DNA from: Actinomycetes bacterium
GTDB taxonomy: Bacteria > Actinomycetota > Actinomycetes > Actinomycetales > Cellulomonadaceae
Assembly (NCBI GenBank): GCA_023389545.1
Contig: JAEWEI010000227.1
Coordinates: forward strand, 1 to 5,005
DNA length: 5,005 nt
Direction of reading: 5' to 3'
Of this stretch, positions 1 through 5,005 are shown one piece after another. How positions within the stretch are numbered: the stretch's first letter is position 1; every line of letters starts with the position of its first letter. The notes below the pieces were generated by a model. The model made no database searches. It worked only from the letters and a program-made list of their open reading frames with translations, and was not told the DNA's origin. Both the position numbers and the translations under genes were made by a program.

Positions 1-744
1 GGCGTGCGACGGGGCTCCCGCTCCGGAGCGTGACAGGCCCGGTCGCGTGCCGTGCTCGGCTCGCCGCTGCGCGCGCCGGGCCACGAGCAGCGTGGCCACG
101 CCAGCGGTGAAGACGACTCCCGAGGCCGCGAGGGCGAGCGGGCCGTCGCCCACGCGCAGCACCGCCGCGCCGAGGGCGGCGCCGGCGCCCATGGAGGCCA
201 CGGCGAGGAAGCGGTGCCGCCACTGGTGAGTGGTCTGTCGTCCGCCGCCCAGGCGGCTCTCCCGGGTGAGGTTGGCCAGGGTGTTGGTGACCACGACGGT
301 GGTGATGTCGGTGTTCCCCACGGGCTTCACGGCGGCCACCTGGGCCCCCATCAGGGCGGCGAGCACAGCGGTGAGGCTGATCTGCCATCCGCGGCCCAGG
401 TCTCCGAGCGCCGACCATGCGCCGACCAGGGCGAAGATGAGCACGGCGCCCACGCCGAGCACCCAGCCGCTGCGCGCCGGCAGCCCCACAGGGTGCCCGC
501 GCCGCACGAGCCGGCCCCCGACCATCGAGCCGAGGGCGAAGCCGCCGAGCGCGAAGGCGTTGTTCAGCAGGGGGATGCCGCTCACGCCGACCAGCGAGAA
601 GGCCAAGAACAGCACGTTGCCCGTCATGTTGCCGGTGAAGACGCCGTCGAGGGCCAGGTAGCTCACGGCGTCGATGGCGCCAGTGGCGGCGGTCAGCAGC
701 AGCAGGCCGCTGGTGTACAGGCCGGCGGGGGTCGGGCGGGGCAT
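1..744 (-). CDS. YoaK/DUF1275-family integral membrane protein (3' end outside the window)
   Basis: The minus-strand frame stays open from an ATG at 744-742 to the left edge, giving 248 residues with no stop in the window. The start is supported by AAGGA at 755-751, six bases upstream. The N-terminal part reads TGAIDAVSYLALDGVFTGNMTGN (residues 21-43, GNMTGN at 38-43), and DITTVVVTNT follows at 146-155. Both are hallmarks of the DUF1275/YoaK family. Hydrophobic stretches lie near residues 9-32, 44-75, 93-113 and 122-139, with two more in the last third. The end is Arg-rich (RRAQRR), as expected for a cytosolic tail, so the stop is probably just beyond the edge. The family is annotated as multi-pass inner-membrane proteins without an established biochemical role; transport is only a guess. 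It is transcribed divergently from the monooxygenase operon. A clear paralogue begins at 4528 on the opposite strand. Confidence 0.9.
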   Translation of the reverse strand, partial: MPRPTPAGLYTSGLLLLTAATGAIDAVSYLALDGVFTGNMTGNVLFLAFSLVGVSGIPLLNNAFALGGFALGSMVGGRLVRRGHPVGLPARSGWVLGVGAVLIFALVGAWSALGDLGRGWQISLTAVLAALMGAQVAAVKPVGNTDITTVVVTNTLANLTRESRLGGGRQTTHQWRHRFLAVASMGAGAALGAAVLRVGDGPLALAASGVVFTAGVATLLVARRAQRRAEHGTRPGLSRSGAGAPSHA

Positions 745-779
745 CTGGAGTCCTTCAGCAACGTCACAAGCGAGACGGC

Positions 780-785
780 ACGCTA
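780..785 (-). promoter_or_regulatory. Candidate -10 box for the left DUF1275 gene
   Basis: Read on the minus strand, 785-780 is TAGCGT, which fits the actinobacterial TANNNT -10 pattern. It would start a transcript about 30 bases before the ATG at 744 and leave the AAGGA ribosome binding site inside the leader. No convincing -35 box is visible 17-18 bases upstream. This is a pattern match only. Confidence 0.3.
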
Positions 786-832
786 GCACCGGGGCGGGGA
801 ATATCCGGATGGCGTCCCGGGTTGGGCGGGTA

Positions 833-849
833 GTTGAAGATTTGACGAC
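833..849 (+). repeat. Tandem operator-like element, copy 1
   Basis: GTTGAAGATTTGACGAC matches copy 2 (864-880) at 14 of 17 positions in the same orientation, with starts 31 bp apart, close to three helical turns. Each copy holds two TTGA boxes 8 bp apart (here at 834 and 842). This copy covers the candidate -35 TTGACG at 842-847 of the monooxygenase operon. The arrangement suggests a binding site for a transcription factor, possibly of the MarR type. The identity of the factor is inference; no regulator gene lies in the window. Confidence 0.55.
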
Positions 850-870
850 TCCGGGAGGGGGTGGTTGAAT
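842..870 (+). promoter_or_regulatory. Candidate promoter of the monooxygenase/reductase operon
   Basis: TTGACG at 842-847 matches the -35 consensus at five of six positions. After a 17-bp spacer comes TTGAAT at 865-870, a four-of-six match to TATAAT. Transcription would begin near 877, giving a leader of about 43 bases that carries the CAGGAG ribosome binding site at 907-912. The two 17-bp repeats overlie the -35 and -10 respectively, an arrangement expected for repression by promoter occlusion. The -10 lacks the conserved A at its second position, so it is not a strong box. Confidence 0.45.
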
Positions 871-880
871 GTTTGACAAC
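864..880 (+). repeat. Tandem operator-like element, copy 2
   Basis: GTTGAATGTTTGACAAC is the second copy of the element at 833-849. Its TTGA boxes are at 865 and 873. The outer bases form an inverted repeat, GTTG-9-CAAC, the better preserved of the two copies (copy 1 ends in CGAC instead). It overlaps the candidate -10 box. An in-frame ATG at 869 inside this element is therefore unlikely to be the monooxygenase start. Confidence 0.55.
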
Positions 881-906
881 GCCTCACCGTTCGACCCGTC
901 GCAGAG

Positions 907-912
907 CAGGAG
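907..912 (+). promoter_or_regulatory. Ribosome binding site that selects ATG 920
   Basis: CAGGAG lies seven bases before the ATG at 920 and supports this start over the in-frame ATG at 869. That upstream ATG also has a purine-rich stretch before it (GGGAGGGGG at 853-861), but it would add 17 residues not expected before the family's MQFGIFTVGD start, and it lies inside the candidate promoter. Confidence 0.7.
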
Positions 913-919
913 CACCCAC

Positions 920-2071
920 ATGTCGCAGATGCAGTTCGGCATCTTCACCGTGGGGGACGTCACCACGGACCCCGTCACCGGCCACACGCCCACCGAGGCG
1001 GAGCGCATCAAGGCGACAGTCACCATCGCCAAGCACGCCGAAGAGGTCGGCCTCGACGTCTTCGCCACCGGCGAGCACCACAACCCGCCGTTCGTGCCGT
1101 CCTCGCCGACCACGCTGCTGGGCTACATCGCCGCGCAGACGGACCGGATCCTGCTGTCCACGTCCACCACACTGATCACCACCAACGACCCGGTGAAGAT
1201 CGCCGAGGACTACGCCTACCTGCAGCACCTGGCGGACGGCCGCATGGACCTCATGATGGGCCGCGGCAACACCGGCCCGGTGTACCCCTGGTTCGGCAAG
1301 GACATCCGCCAGGGCATCAACCTGGCCATCGAGAACTACGCGCTTCTGCACCGGCTGTGGCGTGAGGACGTGGTCGACTGGCAGGGCAAGTTCCGCACCC
1401 CGCTGCAGTCCTTCACCTCCACGCCGCGCCCGCTCGACGACGTGCCGCCGTTCGTGTGGCACGGCTCGATCCGCAGCCCCGAGATCGCCGAGCAGGCCGC
1501 CTACTACGGCGACGGCTTCTTCCACAACAACATCTTCTGGCCCATCGAGCACACCCGGCAGATGGTCGAGCTGTACCGCCGCCGGTTCGAGCACTACGGC
1601 CACGGCCGGGCCGACCAGGCCATCGTCGGGCTCGGCGGCCAGGTGTTCATGCGGGCCAACAGCCAGGACGCGAAGCGCGAGTTCCGCCCGTACTTCGACA
1701 ACGCGCCCGTCTACGGCCACGGCCCCTCGATGGAGGAGTTCACCGCCCAGACGCCCCTCACGGTCGGCAGCCCGCAGGAGGTCATCGACCGCTACGCCAC
1801 CATGCGGCACGAGGTCGGCGACTACCAGCGCCAGCTCTTCCTCATGGACCACGCCGGCCTGCCGCTCAAGACGGTGCTCGAGCAGCTCGACCTGCTGGGC
1901 GGGGAGGTCGTGCCCGCGCTGCGCAAGGAGTTCGCCATCGGCCGTCCGGCGCATGTGCCCGACGCGCCCACCCACGCCGCCCGCGTCGCCGCCGCGGGGG
2001 ACCGGCCGGCACGCGAGCGCGCGGTCCTCGTGGACGACGTCACCGGCGCCTCCCCGGAGGCGTCCCGATGA
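920..2071 (+). CDS. FMN-dependent luciferase-like monooxygenase, CE1758 family
   Basis: A 383-residue TIM-barrel flavin monooxygenase of the bacterial luciferase superfamily. These enzymes use reduced FMN and O2 to oxidise an organic substrate in the cytoplasm; the substrate here is unknown. The N-terminus MSQMQFGIFTVGDVTTDPVTGHTP begins right at the first barrel strand. The EHH motif is at residues 52-54. Then come a TTLITTNDPVKIAEDYAYLQHLADGRMDLMMGRG block (83-116), typical of the superfamily, and GNTGPVYPWFGKD (116-128). I recognise the overall sequence, including FVWHGSIRSPEIAEQAAYYGDGFFHNNIFW and VGDYQRQLFLMDHAGLPLKTVLEQLDLLG, as the CE1758 group named after a Corynebacterium efficiens protein. 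Family members usually pair with a CE1759-type reductase, and one follows here with a 4-bp ATGA overlap. The tail after PAHVPDAPTH is Ala/Arg-rich and probably disordered. Confidence 0.93.
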   Translation: MSQMQFGIFTVGDVTTDPVTGHTPTEAERIKATVTIAKHAEEVGLDVFATGEHHNPPFVPSSPTTLLGYIAAQTDRILLSTSTTLITTNDPVKIAEDYAYLQHLADGRMDLMMGRGNTGPVYPWFGKDIRQGINLAIENYALLHRLWREDVVDWQGKFRTPLQSFTSTPRPLDDVPPFVWHGSIRSPEIAEQAAYYGDGFFHNNIFWPIEHTRQMVELYRRRFEHYGHGRADQAIVGLGGQVFMRANSQDAKREFRPYFDNAPVYGHGPSMEEFTAQTPLTVGSPQEVIDRYATMRHEVGDYQRQLFLMDHAGLPLKTVLEQLDLLGGEVVPALRKEFAIGRPAHVPDAPTHAARVAAAGDRPARERAVLVDDVTGASPEASR

Positions 2072-2700
2072 GCCGCCGCACCCTCGCAGTCGTGACGAGC
2101 GGGCTGCGCGAGCCGTCCTCCACCCGGCTCCTCGCCGACCGGCTCACCGCCGCCACCGTGCGCCAGCTCGACGCCCTGGGCGTCCAGGCCGACGTCGAGG
2201 TCGTCGAGGTGCGGCTGCTCGCCCACGACCTGACCAACATGCTCCTCACCGGCTTCGCCGCCGGGGGCCTGCGCGACGCCCTCGACACCGTGGCGCGGGC
2301 CGACGGGCTCATCGCCGTGACGCCGATCTTCTCTGGCTCGTTCTCCGGGCTGTTCAAGAACTTCTTCGACGTCACGGAGCAGGGCGCGCTCGCGGGCATG
2401 CCCGTGCTGCTGGGGGCGACCGCCGGCACCGCCCGGCACTCCCTGGCCCTCGACCACGCCATCCGGCCGCTGTTCGCGTACCTGCGGGCCATGACCGTGC
2501 CCACGGGCGTCTTCGCGGCCACAGCGGACTTCGGGGCATCGGCCCAGCAGGACGTGTCCGACGAGTCCGGGGCGCTGGACCGCCGCGTGGACCGGGCGGC
2601 CCGCGAGCTCGCGGAGCTCATGGCCGCGCGCGAGCCGCGCACGCCCACCGACCCGTTCGCGAACCCGACGTCCTTCGAGGACCTGCTTGCCGGCCGCTGA
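2068..2700 (+). CDS. NAD(P)H-dependent FMN reductase, CE1759 family (partner of the luciferase-like monooxygenase)
   Basis: A 210-residue flavodoxin-fold reductase that would reduce FMN with NAD(P)H and hand it to the monooxygenase encoded just upstream. The first strand and phosphate-binding loop read LAVVTSGLREPSSTR (residues 6-20). The second signature, ADGLIAVTPIFSGSFSGLFKNFFD (78-101), is the usual TP-x-(Y/F)-x-x-S-x-x-x-x-K-N segment of FMN reductases. PVLLGATAGTARHS (112-125) completes the flavin-binding core. The ATG overlaps the upstream TGA as ATGA, and CCGGAGG at 2054-2060 lies seven bases before it, so the pair is translationally coupled and probably made in similar amounts. A strong hairpin follows directly after the stop and closes the operon. 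Cofactor preference (NADH or NADPH) cannot be read from the sequence. Confidence 0.92.
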   Translation: MSRRTLAVVTSGLREPSSTRLLADRLTAATVRQLDALGVQADVEVVEVRLLAHDLTNMLLTGFAAGGLRDALDTVARADGLIAVTPIFSGSFSGLFKNFFDVTEQGALAGMPVLLGATAGTARHSLALDHAIRPLFAYLRAMTVPTGVFAATADFGASAQQDVSDESGALDRRVDRAARELAELMAAREPRTPTDPFANPTSFEDLLAGR

Positions 2701-2703
2701 GCC

Positions 2704-2749
2704 GTGACGGCGTGGGCGCCCGCCCCTCGGCTGGCGCCCACGCCGTCGC
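2704..2749 (+). terminator. GC-rich hairpin terminator without a U-tract
   Basis: A perfect 15-bp stem pairs GACGGCGTGGGCGCC (2706-2720) with GGCGCCCACGCCGTC (2733-2747) around a 12-base loop. One G-U and one G-C pair extend it to 17. It starts three bases after the reductase stop codon. No run of T follows, so this is the U-less hairpin type often found behind actinobacterial genes; how efficiently it terminates is unknown. Confidence 0.75.
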
Positions 2750-2755
2750 TATGTT
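2750..2755 (+). promoter_or_regulatory. -10 box for a likely leaderless nitrilase-family transcript
   Basis: TATGTT fits TANNNT, and exactly six bases separate it from the GTG at 2762. Standard -10 geometry therefore puts transcription start on the first base of the start codon. No Shine-Dalgarno sequence precedes that GTG. The -35 region would fall in the loop of the preceding hairpin and shows no TTGACA-like match. Confidence 0.5.
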
Positions 2756-2761
2756 GAGCCA

Positions 2762-3529
2762 GTGGCAGACGACCTCACCCTCGCACTGGCCCAGACCACG
2801 CCCGTCCCCGGCGATCTGCTGGCCAACGTGGCGCACGCGCTGGACGTGGCCGACGCCGCCGCGGCTGAGGGGGCCCGGCTCCTGGTCTTCCCCGAGCTCT
2901 CGCTCATCGGCTACGACCTCGGGCTGCTGCACGACGAGGCGTGCTGGGCCTCGGGCGCGGACGACCCCCGCCTCAAGCCGTTGCGCGCACGGGCCCGTCG
3001 GCACGGGATGTGGATCGTGGCAGGAGCCCCGGTGCGCGAGCCCGGCGGAGCCCCCGTCATCGGATCGATCGTGCTGGGCCCCGCCGGACAAGGCCATGTG
3101 CACCCCAAGGCCCATGTGCACGGCTCCGAGGCGGGCTGGTTCACGGCGGGCGCCCCGCTGCCGCCGTTCGACGTGGACGGGTGGCGGGTCGCGCTCGCGG
3201 TGTGCTTCGACATGGCGCACCCCGGCCATGCGGCGTCGGCGGCCGCGGCAGGCGCGGAGCTGTACGTCTCGTCCTCGGTGTACGTCGAGGGCGAAGAGCG
3301 CCGCCACGACCTGCACCACGGAGCCCGCGCGATGGACCACCGCATGTACACGGCCATGGCCGGGCTCACGGGCCCGAGCGAGATCGGCACGGCCATCGGC
3401 GGCACCGCGGTGTGGGCGCCGGACGGTAGCCGGGTGGCGGGCCTCGACGGCCGCCCTGGGCTGCTGGTGCACCGCCTGCGGTCAGCCGAGATCGAGCGCC
3501 ACCGTCCGCGGGGCCGCAAGCGGGGCTAG
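2762..3529 (+). CDS. Carbon-nitrogen hydrolase (nitrilase superfamily)
   Basis: A 255-residue cytosolic hydrolase of the nitrilase/amidase superfamily, which cleaves amide or nitrile C-N bonds through a Glu-Lys-Cys triad. All three residues are in place: Glu45 in LLVFPELSLIGYD, Lys116 in HVHPKAHVHG and Cys148 in VALAVCFDMAHPGHA. A second conserved Glu is likely Glu123, in the E-x3-F-x2-G pattern after the Lys. The length is normal for a single-domain member. The GTG at 2762 gives the expected start (ADDLTLALAQTTPVPGD, first strand of the fold); there is no ribosome binding site, and a -10 box at 2750-2755 suggests a leaderless mRNA. Substrate cannot be assigned: the family covers omega-amidases, carbamoylases and others. 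It is separated from the monooxygenase operon by a hairpin. Its TAG stop interlocks with that of the convergent SGNH gene. Confidence 0.92.
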   Translation: MADDLTLALAQTTPVPGDLLANVAHALDVADAAAAEGARLLVFPELSLIGYDLGLLHDEACWASGADDPRLKPLRARARRHGMWIVAGAPVREPGGAPVIGSIVLGPAGQGHVHPKAHVHGSEAGWFTAGAPLPPFDVDGWRVALAVCFDMAHPGHAASAAAAGAELYVSSSVYVEGEERRHDLHHGARAMDHRMYTAMAGLTGPSEIGTAIGGTAVWAPDGSRVAGLDGRPGLLVHRLRSAEIERHRPRGRKRG

Positions 3530-4362
3530 CCCCGCGCGTCTGGCGTGTCGAGCGCGTCGAGCACCAGGCGCGCCATCGCCATGTGGCCCGCTGCGTCCGG
3601 GTGGTACGGCGGCACGTTGAGCCCCGGGAAGAAGCCCTCGACCCACGGCACTGGCGAACCCGCATGGTGCTCCCGGCTCGCGGCGGACGCCCGGACGAGC
3701 AAGGCCCCGTGCTCGCGGGCCGCAGCGGCTGTCGCGTCCTCGAGGGCATGCGCCACATGCCACAAGAACTCCTGCTCGTCGGCGGTGATCGGCGCCTCGG
3801 GCGCCTCCGTGCCCTGCGGCGGCAGCACCGTGAGGTAGTCGACGAGCACCACGCGCGCGAGCGGGGAGTGCACCCGCACCGCGGAAAGCACATCACCGAG
3901 CCGCGGACCGATGCCGCGCAGCGACTCCTCGATGCGAGCCCTGTCGACGGGCTGCGGCGTCGGCGACGCGAGGCTGCCCCGGCCGTGCGGGAGCTGTCCG
4001 CGCTCGGCGGCGTGCACCGCCGACCACGACCTGAGCGCGGCGAAGAAGCCGACGTCGTTCGCGCCCGCGGTCACGGTCACCAGGCTCGTGTCCGGCAGCA
4101 GCGCGTCGACCTGCCGCGGCAGCGGCGCCCCGCGCACGCCCGCCGACTCGGGGATGTCGATCAGATCGTCGATCGACGCGCCCCGGCACGTCACGTCGGT
4201 CAGCGCCAGGCCGAGCTCGCCCGCCACGAGGTGCGGGTAGTTGCCGTCCGAGCGGGCGCACTCCACGTCGACCGTCACGGGGATGCCGGGGCCCGCCGCG
4301 AACGAGTCGCCGAGCGCGACGTAGCCACTGCCCACTGGGAGGAAGTCAGGTCGGCCCGTCAC
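3526..4362 (-). CDS. SGNH/GDSL-family hydrolase (esterase/lipase-like)
   Basis: A minus-strand serine hydrolase, 278 residues from the GTG at 4362. The SGNH blocks are clear: nucleophile Ser20 in YVALGDSFAAGPGI, Gly61 in CRGASIDDL, Asn102 in VTVTAGANDVGF and His254 in PPYHPDAAGH. Members hydrolyse esters or acyl groups; the substrate is unknown. Starting so close to the GDS block fits cytosolic relatives, and no signal peptide can be seen even with upstream starts. Start choice is uncertain: ATG 4398 (290 residues) and GTG 4335 (269) are alternatives, and none has a good ribosome binding site. A frame extending to 4545 adds only Arg/Pro-rich sequence unlike real protein. Cys35 and Cys59 are the only cysteines and sit where secreted relatives tend to have a disulfide. 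The Asp normally three residues before the catalytic His is Pro251. Confidence 0.88.
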   Translation of the reverse strand: MTGRPDFLPVGSGYVALGDSFAAGPGIPVTVDVECARSDGNYPHLVAGELGLALTDVTCRGASIDDLIDIPESAGVRGAPLPRQVDALLPDTSLVTVTAGANDVGFFAALRSWSAVHAAERGQLPHGRGSLASPTPQPVDRARIEESLRGIGPRLGDVLSAVRVHSPLARVVLVDYLTVLPPQGTEAPEAPITADEQEFLWHVAHALEDATAAAAREHGALLVRASAASREHHAGSPVPWVEGFFPGLNVPPYHPDAAGHMAMARLVLDALDTPDARG

Positions 4363-4434
4363 CTCCCCAGGTCTACGCCGTCCCCCTGGGCGCCGCATCC
4401 GCAGCGCGATCGCGCGGACTCGAGGGCGCCGACC

Positions 4435-4440
4435 TAGCCT
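4435..4440 (+). promoter_or_regulatory. Candidate -10 box for the right DUF1275 gene
   Basis: TAGCCT fits TANNNT and would start a transcript near 4447, leaving a leader of about 80 bases before the GTG at 4528. No -35 match is visible. It lies in the 165-bp divergent gap (4363-4527) between the SGNH gene and this gene, the only place where a promoter for either could sit. Confidence 0.3.
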
Positions 4441-4527
4441 GGGGGGACTGCGGCGGGCCACGGGCGGACGTGGCGCGCGCACCTCGGGCCGGGTCCGGAG
4501 GGCGGTGCGGCCGTTGGGAGGCTGCCC

Positions 4528-5005
4528 GTGCTGCACGCGCTGCACGCCGACCAGCGGCGGCTCGACCTCGCGCTCATGCTCGTCCTCACGTTCACCACGG
4601 GGATGATCGACGCTGTCGGCTACCTGGGCCTGGACTTCATCTTCGCCGGGAACATGACGGGCAACGTGCTCATCCTCGGGATGGGCCTGGGCAAGGCCGC
4701 GGATGTGCCGGTGGCGGGCCCGGCGCTGGCGCTGCTCATGTTCGGCGTGGGGGCGACCATCGGCGGCCGGCTGCTGCGCGGCAGCCCGCAGGCCTGGGGG
4801 CGGGGGACCACGACGGCCGTCGCCGTGACGGGCGCCGCGACGGCGGGCGCCGCACTGCTGTTCGTGCTGCTGCCCGGCGCGGCCTCCGAGCCGGCTCCGC
4901 GCTCGGTGGCCGTCGCGCTGCTCAGCGGGGCGATGGGCCTGCAGGCCGCCGCGGCGCGCCAGCTCGGCGTGGCGGACGTGACCACTGTGGTGGTGACCTC
5001 CACCC
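4528..5005 (+). CDS. YoaK/DUF1275-family integral membrane protein (3' end outside the window)
   Basis: A second DUF1275 gene, open from the GTG at 4528 to the right edge (159 complete codons). GGGAGG at 4516-4521 sits six bases before the GTG and fixes the start. The family signature TGMIDAVGYLGLDFIFAGNMTGN is at residues 24-46, and DVTTVVVTST lies at the very edge of the window, matching DITTVVVTNT in the paralogue at the left end. Hydrophobic segments fall near residues 14-35, 61-81, 94-116 and 127-143. The two proteins are clearly homologous but diverge outside the motifs, so this is an old paralogue pair and not a recent duplication. The family's function is not established. The C-terminal third is missing from the window. 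Confidence 0.9.
   Translation, partial: MLHALHADQRRLDLALMLVLTFTTGMIDAVGYLGLDFIFAGNMTGNVLILGMGLGKAADVPVAGPALALLMFGVGATIGGRLLRGSPQAWGRGTTTAVAVTGAATAGAALLFVLLPGAASEPAPRSVAVALLSGAMGLQAAAARQLGVADVTTVVVTST

Noticed and set aside
52..786. A 244-codon plus-strand open frame at the left end
   Set aside because: It is His/Gly/Glu-rich low-complexity sequence opposite the DUF1275 gene, which carries the diagnostic GNMTGN and TTVVVT motifs.
869..919. An N-terminal extension of the monooxygenase from ATG 869
   Set aside because: The extra 17 residues precede the family's usual start, and the ATG lies within the operator-like repeat and candidate -10. ATG 920 has a better placed ribosome binding site.
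884..1975. A 363-codon minus-strand open frame opposite the monooxygenase gene
   Set aside because: It lies antisense to a strongly conserved coding region, has no recognisable motif, and its composition (Val/Gly/Arg/Leu-rich, many His) is that of an antisense shadow.
1362..3620. A 752-codon plus-strand open frame across three genes
   Set aside because: It is a Ser/Arg/Pro/Thr-rich shadow frame typical of GC-rich DNA. It overlaps the well-recognised monooxygenase, reductase and hydrolase genes in another frame and shows no domain.
4363..4545. An N-terminal extension of the SGNH hydrolase up to 4545
   Set aside because: The added residues are Arg/Pro-rich without hydrophobic signal or domain, and the frame would overlap the start of the divergent DUF1275 gene at 4528.
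1..5005. Mobile element, CRISPR, tRNA or phage content
   Set aside because: I saw no terminal inverted repeats of insertion-sequence type, no regularly spaced repeats, no tRNA cloverleaf and no transposase or phage motifs.

Overview
The window is very GC-rich (roughly 70% or more by eye), with strong G/C third-position bias, dense gene packing and Ala/Arg/Val-rich proteins. This points to an actinobacterium, most plausibly Micrococcales (Cellulomonas-like), although the genus cannot be fixed from this sequence. No RNA genes, insertion sequences, CRISPR arrays or phage genes are visible.

Layout, left to right: (1) a DUF1275/YoaK-family membrane protein gene on the minus strand, running off the left edge (1-744); (2) a divergent regulatory region (745-919) with a tandem pair of near-identical 17-bp TTGA-rich elements, 31 bp apart, lying over a candidate promoter; (3) a two-gene operon (920-2700) with a 4-bp ATGA overlap. 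It encodes a luciferase-like FMN-dependent monooxygenase of the CE1758 type and its partner NAD(P)H:FMN reductase of the CE1759 type, and is closed by a strong GC-rich hairpin (2704-2749); (4) a carbon-nitrogen hydrolase (nitrilase superfamily) gene (2762-3529) that looks leaderless, its -10 box lying directly behind the hairpin; (5) a convergent SGNH/GDSL hydrolase gene (3526-4362, minus strand) whose stop codon interlocks with the nitrilase-family stop in one CTAG; (6) a short divergent promoter region (4363-4527); (7) a second DUF1275/YoaK-family gene on the plus strand, running off the right edge (4528 on).

The best-defined functional unit is the monooxygenase plus flavin reductase pair. 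The reductase would supply reduced FMN, and the monooxygenase would use it with O2 to oxidise an unknown organic substrate. The upstream repeats suggest control by a DNA-binding repressor that is not encoded here. The two hydrolases are separately transcribed and need not act in the same pathway. The whole block is bracketed by two divergent, outward-facing DUF1275 paralogues that share a 20-bp identical segment in inverted orientation. No wholly new system is evident. The most interesting points are the operator-like repeats, the flanking paralogues and the unusual gene junctions.
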